A DNA stretch of 64,000 nucleotides from Liolophura sinensis (lineage: Eukaryota > Mollusca > Polyplacophora > Chitonida > Chitonidae). This document shows positions 52,901 through 61,819 of this stretch, one piece after another. A program made the translations under genes and the position numbers. The notes beneath the pieces are model-generated. The model did no database searches. It had not been told where the DNA came from and worked only from the letters and a program-made list of their open reading frames with translations. Location: assembly GCF_032854445.1 (NCBI RefSeq), contig NC_088302.1, positions 42,226,191 through 42,290,190 of the forward strand, read 5' to 3'. Numbering within the stretch: the stretch's first letter is position 1; every line of letters starts with the position of its first letter.

Positions 52901-54737
52901 TACCTTCTCTGCTAAGCAAATTTTAACACACAAAACGGCTCTGAACATCCATATAATGAGATGACATCTATTTTCACAAAAGCATATGCAACCGTTTATA
53001 CAAGGACAGTAGGCTAAACTGACACACAAGATGTTTGTTGAATCTTATCCAGGGGCAGGCAATTTTCATAGTTACCGTTACTATTGTGGTACAAAGTGTC
53101 TGTGGTAGAGGTTGACTAGATAGTCTAGCATATGCATGAAATTCGTTACCAATACTAGTCTCCTCCACACATGAAATCAAGTGAAAGATTCTTAATGAAA
53201 CACGGATTTAAAAAAAACCCATCCAATCGGTTAATGAATCAAACAGTCACTTTACCTGATTAAATGATATGAATGTTGCTTGATAAGAAAGAAAGGCGCG
53301 TATAGCCCTGCCTGTGGATTTTAGTTTTCCTAACAGGTTATGCCTTCGGCTCTGTTTTGTACCTACCATGTCAAACACGCATGACTGTACGGACGCACTT
53401 TGGTTTGTTTGCATGGTTACGTTTTCAACTGGGTTTAATTTGACTACCTATATCAAACACCATGACCTCGTCAATTTGGTTTGTCCACATGGCTACGTCG
53501 TCAGCTGGTTTCAATTTTGGCTACCTATGGCAGACATAATCTTGAAGCCTCTCACCAACTGATGCGCTTGCCGACTCTCCGGCCATACGCGGAAAACCTG
53601 ACAGCAGTCTGCAGATGGTCGTGGGTTTCCTCTGGCCTCCGTCGCATAATTGAAATATTGTTGAGTCAACAAATAAATAAATAAACAAATAAATAAAATA
53701 AACCTAAGTCAGATCATGTATGTTCTTCTACTGAGTCTGGCTCTTTTGCTAAATAAGTCAGACACCTGTGGCCTTGTCAGTGCGTCCAGTTTTACACGGT
53801 CTTTAACATGATCTGTTTCATTCTAGTGTCGGTTTTTGAGACAGACGCGTCCAATCCATCGATCGCTGCTTAATGCATCTAAGTTTTGCCGGTATTCCGG
53901 CTGGTGGAAGCTGGTGCTGCCTGAAGCAACAGTGTCATTTACCAAGAGCTTCGAGACCTCCTCCAACCATATTACTTTTCACCGGGATAAGGGACCGTAC
54001 AGATTATCTTGGAAATATGGAAAATTGGATATGCATGATATATATACTAACATTTACTTTTCTGGAATTGCTTTGAAATGTAGGCGGTTTTAATCGTGGT
54101 ACTCCTTACGTGGAATATTGAACAGGAATACAACCAAACAATCAGAAAAATGTGCATATTCGATACGCTTTACCGAAATAAAAAAAACTCCCAATGGTAT
54201 AATTAGCCTATATGAGTGGCTTGTTTGGTCTGCTACCATTGGAACAAGCAAAATATATTTGATAAGGTGAATTATTCGAGTCAACAATTTACTGGAGAGG
54301 TCCAGTTTTAAACAACACCCATATATATGCAGGAAGTCATGTGGTTTGACACGATATAGTAGCCACATTTTTTACTTTTTGACGTGTATTTGGAAATGCT
54401 CTAAGGGAGGATAAACATCTGTGTTTGTGTGATGTAAACATCTTATACATGGCATCTAACGTGACGTCATTTTTTTGAAATATTATGTCCTGTCACTCCA
54501 CCGTGACCTTGGGCGAGGGAAAATTAAGCAGCCAGTTGCGAAGCCAATACATGTTTATGTGCTTGTCATATTCGTGATATAGCAAGAACTAATTTTGGTC
54601 ATAGTAAAGAGACGCCTACCTGACTGCATGGTAAATATAATGAAGGAACTGGTGAGTATCCAGGTAGCGTCATCCCAGGCTTTCCCCGTGCCACCCGATG
54701 TGGTATGTTCGGTGGTGTACAAGGTAGAGTTGTCCAT
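34479..54737 (-). CDS. amt: AMT-B: ammonium transporter, 9 coding exons, 518 aa
   Basis: Second AMT paralogue, predicted to move ammonium across the plasma membrane as a homotrimer. Coding exons (complement): 54620-54737, 46468-46650, 44982-45062, 41749-42031, 38723-38794, 38274-38333, 36964-37040, 35606-35832, 34479-34934; 1557 nt, all GT-AG and in frame. Pore residues by alignment with AmtB: F118 and F228 (gate), W158, D171, H179 and H335. The signature block reads VDFAGDGPVH and the C-terminal block GLRLSLEEEILGADIVEHN. The start is the ATG of MDNSTLYTT, which follows an in-frame TGA and aligns with the AMT-A start. The tail after the conserved block is long (about 115 residues), hydrophilic and rich in Ser, Arg and Asn. 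Intron 1 is nearly 8 kb and full of repeats. Confidence 0.95.
34935..35605 (-). other. AMT-B intron 8
   Basis: 671 bp, phase 0, absent from AMT-A. Holds dispersed repeat copy 2. Confidence 0.9.
35195..35310 (+). repeat. Dispersed repeat, copy 2
   Basis: Partner of 70-190. Lies in AMT-B intron 8. Confidence 0.5.
35606..35832 (-). CDS. amt: AMT-B coding exon 8
   Basis: Residues 292-367, including VTAPWEATLIGVIGG, KIDDPVAAVAIHGF with pore H335, and WGLLACGLFTRRD. Acceptor CATCAG|GG, donor TGG|GTAAGG, phase 0. It runs through the point where AMT-A has its intron 6. Confidence 0.93.
35833..36963 (-). other. AMT-B intron 7
   Basis: 1131 bp, phase 1, shared with AMT-A. Holds the 300-bp direct repeat, and a second small duplication of ATTTTCTG(T/C)AAATGG near 36090 and 36530. 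Confidence 0.9.
36128..36460 (+). repeat. Direct repeat, copy in AMT-B intron 7
   Basis: Partner of 33984-34262, same orientation, about 2.2 kb apart. The pair brackets exons 8 and 9. Confidence 0.75.
36964..37040 (-). CDS. amt: AMT-B coding exon 7
   Basis: A 77-nt exon for residues 266-291, YVTKKRKFDVGFLINGILG then ALVSIT. Acceptor TTGTAG|TTA, donor CAG|GTATGT, phase 1. Confidence 0.92.
37041..38273 (-). other. AMT-B intron 6
   Basis: 1233 bp, phase 2, shared. Holds a full-length SINE. Confidence 0.9.
37430..37692 (-). mobile_element. SINE family 1, near full length
   Basis: Reverse copy with tail, body and tRNA-like head (complement of CGCGCTAACCAACTGAGCC). It lies in AMT-B intron 6. Confidence 0.8.
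38274..38333 (-). CDS. amt: AMT-B coding exon 6
   Basis: A 60-nt exon for residues 246-265, AAANTILASCGGG then IAAMLL. Acceptor TTCCAG|GGC, donor AAG|GTAATC, phase 2. Same length and phase as AMT-A exon 4. Confidence 0.9.
38334..38722 (-). other. AMT-B intron 5
   Basis: 389 bp, phase 2, shared. No repeats recognised. Confidence 0.9.
38723..38794 (-). CDS. amt: AMT-B coding exon 5
   Basis: A 72-nt exon for residues 222-245, WWGWLGFNCGSTFG and GGKWKIAAR, with F228. Acceptor CCCAG|GTG, donor AAG|GTGCGT, phase 2. Confidence 0.93.
39118..39243 (-). mobile_element. SINE family 1, 3' fragment
   Basis: Diverged tail and body, with the TTTATTTAACTGGTA junction partly duplicated. AMT-B intron 4. Confidence 0.65.
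40365..40496 (-). mobile_element. SINE family 1, 3' half
   Basis: Tail and body only, a very well preserved 3' half (TTTTACGCCGTACTCAAGAA). AMT-B intron 4. Confidence 0.75.
41395..41703 (+). mobile_element. SINE family 2-related copy (subfamily b)
   Basis: Body with CCTCGCTTGGCGCTCAGCAT and CACCCTGCCCCAAGAAGACA, tail AATTGCTAAGTACGACCTTA. It ends only about 45 bases before AMT-B exon 4, on the opposite strand. Confidence 0.6.
41749..42031 (-). CDS. amt: AMT-B coding exon 4
   Basis: Residues 128-221: AIAERTKLSAYVVFSFFN, YCFPAHWVW, the pore residues D171 and H179, then MPTNVILGMFIL. Acceptor TTTCAG|GTG, donor TG|GTATGC, phase 2, the same place as the end of AMT-A exon 2. Confidence 0.93.
42502..42571. 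repeat. 23-bp tandem repeat, 3 units
   Basis: AAGTTACAACTTGAACTTGT repeats at 42502, 42525 and 42548. Each unit is itself partly palindromic. AMT-B intron 3. Confidence 0.85.
42700..43323. repeat. ACC/ATC-rich low-complexity tract
   Basis: Strand-asymmetric trinucleotide-like sequence (CACCACCATC, CACTGTCACC). It gives long open frames of Thr/His/Ser or Val on both strands that are not credible proteins. AMT-B intron 3. Confidence 0.85.
43324..43965. repeat. 156-bp minisatellite, four full units plus a partial
   Basis: CACTTAGCACCTCAGCCAAC starts at 43324, 43480, 43636, 43792 and 43940 (periods 156, 156, 156, 148). The units are nearly identical. 156 is divisible by three, so reading frames stay open across the array. 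Confidence 0.95.
44982..45062 (-). CDS. amt: AMT-B coding exon 3
   Basis: An 81-nt exon for residues 101-127, PEKMGEEFSQFIFQ then ASFATTATTIVS with gate residue F118. Acceptor GTTGCAG|AA, donor TCTG|GTACGG, phase 1 at both ends. In AMT-A this stretch lies inside one large exon. Confidence 0.92.
45063..46467 (-). other. AMT-B intron 2
   Basis: 1405 bp, phase 1, absent from AMT-A. Mostly plain AT-rich sequence. Confidence 0.9.
46468..46650 (-). CDS. amt: AMT-B coding exon 2
   Basis: Residues 40-100: GFGLLESGIASRKNEVN to GSFFLDP. Acceptor CCGTAAG|GG, donor CCAG|GTAGG, phase 1. The acceptor and the start of this exon are repeated twice upstream in intron 1 with a 145-bp period (see 46605-47035). 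This copy is the intact one because only it reads through into the conserved KNAVDVVFGG. Confidence 0.92.
46605..47035. repeat. Three 145-bp tandem units carrying the AMT-B exon 2 acceptor
   Basis: The exon-edge sequence (GGCGATACCACT and relatives) sits at 46622, 46767 and 46912, exactly 145 bp apart, each followed by AATGAAAGAAAATGTT and TTTGCTACTTCGGATAAGGT. Unit 1 holds the true edge. Units 2 and 3 lie in intron 1 and hold copies of the first dozen codons of the exon. Confidence 0.93.
47875..48190 (-). mobile_element. SINE family 2-related copy (subfamily b), left arm of inverted repeat
   Basis: Reads CTGCTTGGGGTTTAGTGACT, then CTTGTGGCAGGGCGAGTCC and TTGAGCGTTAAGCGAGGCAG. It sits inside the long inverted repeat of AMT-B intron 1. 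Confidence 0.6.
48346..48582 (+). mobile_element. SINE family 2-related copy (subfamily b), right arm, truncated
   Basis: Inverted partner of 47875-48105, cut at its 5' side where it meets the second inverted block. Confidence 0.6.
50921..51290. repeat. 80-bp minisatellite, ~4.6 units
   Basis: CTCTTCCTCAATCCTAGAGA recurs every 80 bp from 50921, with TATGGATCCTTCCGATGAGA in each. Nearly identical units. AMT-B intron 1. Confidence 0.95.
52054..52095. repeat. Poly(A) tract
   Basis: An A-run of about 23 followed by interrupted A-rich sequence. It may be the tail of an old retroposon; none was recognised upstream. Confidence 0.8.
52112..52456 (-). mobile_element. SINE family 2, full length with head
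   Basis: Tail at the left, head at the right; the minus strand reads GGCCCGGATAGCACAGTTGT then TAGAGCGTCC at the A-box position. AMT-B intron 1. Confidence 0.75.
53545..53702 (+). mobile_element. SINE family 1 fragment
   Basis: Internal and 3' parts: TCTCACCAACTGATGCGC, GCAGATGGTCGTGGGTTTCC, then an AAATAAATAAAC tail. AMT-B intron 1. Confidence 0.65.
54620..54737 (-). CDS. amt: AMT-B coding exon 1
   Basis: Residues 1-39 plus one base. MDNSTLYTTEHTT is a Thr-rich extracellular start with a sequon, then WDDATWILTS and SFIIFTMQS. Donor CAG|GTAGGC, phase 1, as in AMT-A. An in-frame TGA upstream and the absence of another ATG fix the start. Confidence 0.9.
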
Positions 54738-55224
54738 TCCGACCCTCACGGCCTGTCACTGGCAGACAGACACCCGAATTAATCCGATCCTTACCTCTCC
54801 CCCATCTGTGGTGGTAGGAACTTAAGTCAGTGATACCCGGAGACACCGAGTTTGTGACAGGTCAGCATCCGAGTTCCCGGATTGATCGATGGCGGCCTGT
54901 CTGCACACCGCAAGCCGGAACGCCAGGCTCAAATGACTTATTACCACCGTTCTTAATTTGTTCTGACTTGTTTGGCCACTCTCCATTAATATAGCCCGGT
55001 AATGCCCATGGGGTTTGAGGGAAACAATTACAGATTTACCGGCTTATTATACGAGAAAAATCCTCACATGGCAGAATAGAGTTCACACACCAACACACGG
55101 AAATGCTTAGAGTACAGTTTTGCGTCTAACCAGATTGTTTCTCTCTAGAAACGGATTCATTTTAAATCCCATTACAAATGACAAATCTTACGTTCAATGA
55201 AAGCAGTTGTATGTCCAACCAGGA
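54738..55224 (-). promoter_or_regulatory. AMT-B 5' flank
   Basis: Probable 5' untranslated region and core promoter by position. More GC-rich than the surroundings near 54840-54930. No convincing TATA box at a sensible distance was seen. Confidence 0.35.
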
Positions 55225-56725
55225 TAGATGGCTATCCAGCCAGAGCTGATGTTTGTCCAACTAGGGTTGTATAATACCCAACGAGAGCAGTATCATACCC
55301 AACGAGAGCAGTATCAACCAGAGCAGTATCATACCCAACCAGAGCAGTATCATACCCAACCACAGATTATCATGCCCAACCAAAGCAGTCTCATGCTCAA
55401 TCAGAGCAGTATCATGTATTATGTCCAACGACTATAATATCACGCCCAACCAGAGCAGTGTCATGCCTAATCCGAGGAGTATCATGCCCAACCAGAGCAG
55501 TATGATGCCCAATCCGAGGAGTACCATGCTCAACCAGAGCACTATCATGCCCAATCCGAGGAGTATTAAGCTCAGCCAGAGCACTATCATGCCCAATCCG
55601 AGGAGAATCATGCCCAATCAGAGAAGTATCATACTCAACCAGAGCAGTGTCATGCCCAATCCGAGGAGTATTAAGCTCAGCCAAAGCATTATCATGCCCA
55701 ATCCGAGGAGTATCATGCTCAATCAGAGGAGTACCATGCTCAACCAGAGCAGTGTCATGCCCAACTAGAGCAGTGTCACGCCCAATCCGAGGAGTATCAT
55801 GCTCAACCAGAGCAGTATCATGCCCAGCCAGAGCAGTATCATGCCCAATCCGAGCAGTATCATGCCCAATCCGAGGAGTATTAAGCTCAGCCAGAGCAGT
55901 GCCATGCCCAATCCGAGCAGTATCATGCCCAACCAGAACAGCATCATGCCCAACCAGAGTATCAGTATCAGGCTCAATCCGAGAAGTATCATACCCAACC
56001 AGAGTAGTATAATGCCCAATTCGCGGAGTATCATGTTCAACCAGAGCAGTATTATACCCAACCAGAGCAGTATCATGCCCAATCCGAGAAGTATCATGTT
56101 CAACCGGAGCAGTATCACACCCAACCAGAGCAGTATCATACCCAACCAGAGCAGTATTATACCCAACCAGAGCAGTATTATACCCAACCAGAGCAGTATC
56201 ACGCCCAACCCGAGGAGTATCATGTTCAACCAGACCAGTGTCATACTCAACCAGAGCAGTATCATGCCCAATCCGAGAAGTATCATGTTCAACCGGCGCA
56301 GTATCACACCCAACCAGAGCAGTATCATGCCCAATCCGAGGAGTATTAAGCTCAGCCAGAGCAGTATCATGCCCAATCCGAGGAGTATCATACCCAATCC
56401 GAGGAGTATCATACCCAACCAGAGCAGTATCATACCCAACCAGAGCAGTATAATGCCCAATCCGAGGAGTATCATGTTCAACCAGAGCAGTACATTTTCA
56501 TATACGAAGAAAACAGTATCGTGTCTAACCAGGGCAGTGTCAGGCCAAACCACAGCAGGATCGTGTCTAACCACAGCAGTATCAGGCCAAACCACAGCAG
56601 TGTGGTGTCTAACCACAGCAGTATCGTATCTAGTCACGGTAATATCAGGTTCAACCACAGCAGTTTCGTGTCTAGTCACGGCAGTATCAGGCCCAACAAC
56701 AGCAGTAACGTGTCTAGTGAAAACG
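55225..56725. repeat. 21-bp minisatellite, ~1.5 kb
   Basis: About 70 units of the type CAGAGCAGTATCATGCCCAA + C and the variant CCGAGGAGTATCATGCTCAA. Because 21 is divisible by three, both strands carry long open frames: seven-residue MPNQSSI repeats on plus, and LGMILLW repeats on minus. Units at the right end (56520-56720) are diverged (CACAGCAGTATCAGGCC). It begins about 490 bp upstream of the AMT-B ATG. Confidence 0.95.
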
Positions 56726-56749
56726 TCTAGTGAAACGTTAGCCATTTAT

Positions 56750-57796
56750 TAACCATGTATTTCATCAACGAAAACGTTCCCTTTGCATGGCCTCACCTTG
56801 TACCAGAAAAAGACGTGTTATCATTTGAACCTCATAGTGTTGTGATCATATGCTGGCATCGTGAGTGTCAAGTCTATGTATGAAATGTAAAAATATCACA
56901 GCCTAGAGAGTAAAACCAGAGCAGCAACGACAGTGAGGGGGCAAATGTGGCACATGCAATTAGGATGTTATTTGAAACCAACAGGTAAATGCTCCCCCAC
57001 CATGACTTAGACAAAATTAGATAAAATATGTATTTATTGCTGAGTGCAGTACATCAGGTTTTAATGATCTGAAAAGCTATGACTATGACGTGACTTCGTA
57101 TTTTAAAAATACAAAGACCAGGCTTCGAGGATGCTTAATCCCTCAGCAGAATCCTTGTGTATGAAGGAAATGAAGTGAAATGAGGCCTCTTGTCAGTTTA
57201 GGATTTTAGTTCAACTGTGTATGTTAATGCTTAAAATGTACAGCAGGTAATTACACGCCACTTGCACCATGACTTCGGAACAGCAGGTAATTACACGCCA
57301 CTTGCACCATGACTTTAGAACCTGCAGAATTACACAGACATTTATACAGAGCAAATTAGTGAAGACTTTCATCCAATCCAGCAAAGAATCCACAATACAC
57401 AATGGCGCTCTCGGTTATATATTGACATGTCGTGTGGTCCATAGTTTCATTTTAACAAGTATGGTCCCTGGAGGTTTGCTCAAGTACTACATGTATGAAG
57501 AGCAAAGTGAAAACTATTTCCACGACTATATGCTGAAAACCATTCATGAATAGCTATGACTAAAAGGCTCACTCATTAAAATGGCCGATGAACGTTTTAC
57601 GTCATATTCACACTGTGAACAGTCCTGTCCCAGCTAACCTTTCTCATCTGGTTAATTGAAAGGTGAGAGGATGGGCTAATCCATAATTAATTAGTAGCCG
57701 TTAGTGGTTTTTAATGAATGTAACCTTCTCCCTGTTTGTTTAGGTCGTTCAGCTGTGGATCAGGTATATTTATGTGCAAGCGTAAGGCTTGTTATT
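56750..57796. other. Intergenic stretch
   Basis: Only the 39-bp duplication at 57241 stands out. Confidence 0.6.
57241..57318. repeat. Tandem duplication, 2 x 39 bp
   Basis: CAGCAGGTAATTACACGCCA followed by CTTGCACCATGACTT, twice in a row. Confidence 0.9.
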
Positions 57797-58044
57797 ACGG
57801 AGCCGTAAAAGTGACATGGTTAGACAAAAATTAAATAGAAAAATAATGCACACACACACAACTTTTAAAGTATCAGTTATGCTTTGTTTAATAAGTCGTG
57901 CTCACGCGATAACTGACCAATATCTTTACTAAGTCATGCGAACGACATATTAAAAAAAAACATAACTGAAACTTTAAAAGTTTGTGTTGTTATTTTTTTC
58001 TTCTATTTATAATCTTTTTCTAACCTTGTCAATTTTACGACTGA
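57797..58044. mobile_element. MITE-like foldback element headed by TTACGGAGCCGTAA
   Basis: Left arm 57797-57876 pairs with right arm about 57961-58044 (ACTTTTAAAGTATCAGTTAT against ATAACTGAAACTTTAAAAGT). The tip carries the near-palindrome TTACGGAGCCGTAA followed by AAGTGACATGG, which is also found at 10069 and 11080. Confidence 0.6.
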
Positions 58045-61000
58045 GTATGTTATAGCTCTAATAAGGTTTATTAAATTGGAGGCTAAATGAAAATGTGTCT
58101 ACATAGAAAGAGTTTTTGGTCATATACAGAATGCCAACTCAGCCCTAGCTCAGTCGGCGATAAACCAGTGTTATACCCATACATAAATGTCTCATCGCTT
58201 GTGTATTAATGCTTCACACTGACGTTTAAGGTTCTTTATGTCTGCAGAATCGGTATCTTTACTTGCGTTGCATTCATTGTGAAAACTGTAAAAAAATAGT
58301 GGAATTCCATATCTTCGAACTGGCTTTACCCATACCGCGTCCATTCAGAGATGTCTAAGATACAATGCCGTTTGTTTAGGGTCACATTGCAGAACGTTAT
58401 CCCTGGAATGTACCGGATGTTGCTTAGCTCTTAGAGGAGGTATTCAGACTGGATTGGCCGTATTGATCTCACATGGTTGTGAAAGTGTAATGGAAAAGCT
58501 AGTGGAAAAACAAGACTTGTCGGCATTTGCGTGACCGCCTTAACAAAAGGCACAGTTACTCAGCGTCATAGCTTCTGATAAGTTGCTTATAACATATTTA
58601 AGTCTTGGTAACTACTCTGTGGTAATCTTTTCTTCTAAAACAATTACTTACTTGTTCAGCTGTCCTACAGAAGAGCCATTTCATGAGTCTCAATCGATCA
58701 TTGTTGTTTTATTACCTGAAAGGTTTCCATAGATACAGCCACAACATACCGTGGACATCACAGACAAAAATGAAAACCTGCGGTGCAAAAATGACGGAGT
58801 AAGAATTCGCAGGCGATAAAGTCAGATAATGTTACCGCTCAACTTATCGGATTTCTGAAATAACATAAAATGATCATCAGTATCCAATGTAAAAGGTTGA
58901 AAGGCAAACCAAGCATGTACCGCAGATCTTTTTGCCACTCTATCAGTCCTACAGAAACCTAGTTGGTGCCAAGCAAAATTATTCCGTAATTACAACGTAT
59001 TATATCATAATTACGAGAAATAACGAGAAAACTTGTTGGGAAATACAACAGTTTTGTTGCAATTACCACATACTTATTATGTCCATCATTTGTGCAGTGC
59101 ACTGCATGAGACACTGTGCTTGCTATCAGACAAGGATGAGCATGGTCCAAGCTGATTTTATCTGGGTCCGTGTTTAAAGTATGCACATAGTCTTCTGGTC
59201 GACAGCTGTTGTTTAAGACATGTATTCATAGCAATGAGAACTTTTATGTGAATTCTTTCTGGAGGAAAATATTTCGCGCCGATCGTGTTTTATCATAGCT
59301 ACGAACGAACCATCCGGGAATGAAAGTATCTACTTATTACGAGTTTCGTATTTTCAATCTATCTGGCACAACCAGGCTTCCTTATTTTTCTAAACAGGTG
59401 AACAAATAGTTCATTCATCTCTTTGATTTTGCCTTACCCAAGCCTGCATCCCTTGTGTGACGTCATCCAGGTTCATGGTTTAAACAGGTTGATGGCGCAT
59501 GTGATATTTTGTTCGTGGTATTTAACACTGTCGTCATAATATGATTTGTCGTGTCGCAAACTAAGCCAATCCCAATACGGCAAAGACTTTGAATGGAATT
59601 TAAGCCTTAAAGGACACTACAAAGGAAGCTTCTCAACTTTTTTGCTGGTGTGTAAAATGGCTTTAAGGTACAGTTTATAAGTCCCAAGCAGCCTCTCTGG
59701 AAATTAAGTCATCAATGACACATGTAGTGTCTGAAACAAATTGTTCAGCGGAGAGGTCTTCATTCAATGTATGTTCATCGATGGAGTCAATTCCGAATAT
59801 TTTTCACCACTGACGGAAAATATGTATAAAATAGAGGGGTTATTAAGAAATATAAAATAAGCCTCAAATTTGTTTTTTTTCTAATTTTTTGCCCTTTCTT
59901 CATTTTCCTTAAAACTATACTTTTCATTTTATTGAATCGTTTAACCAAAAAATATTTCACTTGTATGACGTCAGTCAGCTTTAAGATAGAAACAGTTTAT
60001 TGTTATCACAATTCATTTTTCTCTTTGTATTAAATATTGATATTTTTATATAACCAGTGGCGCCGCTCATAATTCAGTCCTGACACGAGATAAGCTATGA
60101 ACTGATTTTGTATGAAGTATTGTTGTTAATCCGGAAGTGTGACGTATAACAGAGCTTATGTTGAAAACATATATCGCTTGATCGCTGCTTTCATCTTACA
60201 ATTCTTTGCTCTGTAGGTATAATAATTATTTCCCAGAGATTTCAAAGTTAAACACATCTTCTAATCTAATATTTATCGAACAACTGTGTGATTCTAAACA
60301 CATCCCTTTCCGGTTTGAGGTTATCATAATAAAGGTCATCTGTGTACAAAAACTTTGAAAACTTCTTTTTCGATTCTTTTTTTTGTGTGTTTTGTAATAC
60401 GAAAACAAGTATGCAACGTCCATATAGCTAGTCTCCACGGCACTTTACACCTTTCTTCCATCTCTAACACAAAATGTAACGTGTCTACGCAGCCATGTAT
60501 TTTTTCTCTCTGTGGTACAGCTAGCGTTTGAACAACGGCTCATGCATGATGTGATCCAAACGCGGTAGTGTTTAGATAGATTTTAAAAAATTACGACAAA
60601 GGAGAGTTTTGTGAAAGGACAACAATGTCTTTGATAGTAATTGTTTTAGAATTGCCTGGAAATATTTAAAATAGCCAATCGTTTTATAACTGCATACCAA
60701 CAATGCTTATCGAAATCGTAGTTTTTAAATTCGTAGTTTGGGTTTCAAGGTGGGGCCAGCTCTTGTAACAGCCGTTTACAATTAGAATTCGATTCATAAT
60801 TACCATCTAAGAGGTTGTTATATTTTTCCACCAGGTAGCGGATGACCTAACATGTGTACTGTGCCGAGGAGACTAGCTATAGGTATAAAGAAGTTGTATA
60901 CTTCTAGTTAATGTACTGCCGTCTATGTCATGGTGAAGTTAGAAGGCATGACACCACACTCAGTCACATTAAACTGACACCGAGAAAACTAGTCCCGTTT

Positions 61001-61600
61001 CCTCCCTTCATCATGTCAAGTAAAATCGTTGTGTCAATAAACAAGTCATTGGTAGGTCCGATGTGTACATTCCCATGTGTACATTTTGTAAAACCTGTTT
61101 GAGGATTTAAATTTTTGTCAACCAGTGTCAGATCGTATTGCAAACAGAAAATCACTGCTGGAGTTTTTCTGGAACATTTGCGAGGACAAGGGATACCCCA
61201 TTCTAGGGAAATGAGAAATATTGTATTGTGTGCCTCTTACTCAAAGTGCGTTTATGACGACAACTCGCGCCTGATAGCATTGTGCCGCTGCAGATTTTCT
61301 TGATGTGCAATTTTTAGCTTACTGTGAACTCAGTTATGCCACATCCTATGAATAAAAATGTACGCTTTTTAAACTTTATCTGCGATACTTTATGCATGCA
61401 CTTTACATTTGGTCTTTACATTTTTTAATCTAATAGTTTGAAACCATAAACTATAGAGAAAAAATGAATTATAAAATGTTGACTTTCAAACAAGCCAAAA
61501 AATGGCTTCTGTCTGCATGCAAGGGTGACCTATCATGCAAGCGGTATTCAACAAAACAGCATCAGGGAAGGTAATTATCTTTAAGGGACAAAAGTTATTG
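58045..61600. other. Intergenic stretch
   Basis: AT-rich, no recognisable exon. A possible remnant of the family 1 SINE tail lies at 59940-59975 (ATATTTCACTTGTATGACG). Confidence 0.55.
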
Positions 61601-61712
61601 TGACGTTCTCCTGTGACGTAACAGAGGACGTCAAATAATATTAAAACTCCTTGCAGCCATTCTGTCAAGCATAAAGACGCGATCCTTTTCTGACGTCAAG
61701 GGAGTGACGTCA
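61601..61712 (+). promoter_or_regulatory. CRE-rich candidate promoter
   Basis: Five CRE-like sites within about 110 bases: TGACGTTC (61601), TGACGTAA (61614), GGACGTCA (61626) and two perfect TGACGTCA palindromes (61691 and 61705). The stretch is richer in CpG than its surroundings and ends about 110 bases before the ATG of the candidate gene at 61820. CREs bind CREB/ATF-class factors. The site calls are direct; promoter function is inferred. Confidence 0.5.
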
Positions 61713-61819
61713 CCCATTGTTCTAAGGCCATACCGCTGAATCGGTGTAGTCATGCCGGCGGGGTTAGGCGGAGTATCTACAGAGCAGTTAGGCTGATCGC
61801 ATTTATCCTTATTTTCAAC

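Larger units (their letters stand above)
46651..54619 (-). other. AMT-B intron 1
   Basis: 7969 bp, phase 1. From left: exon-edge copies, the A-B-A'-B' inverted repeat, the 80-bp array, a full family 2 SINE and a family 1 fragment. The stretch 48960-50920 shows no gene-like content. Confidence 0.9.

Noticed and set aside
54738-54749. Longer AMT-B start giving four extra residues
   Set aside because: It begins with GTG; the ATG at 54737 aligns with the AMT-A start.
55765-56752. Open frames of 326 codons (minus) and 317 codons (plus)
   Set aside because: Both are translations of the 21-bp minisatellite; openness follows from a period divisible by three without a stop in the unit.
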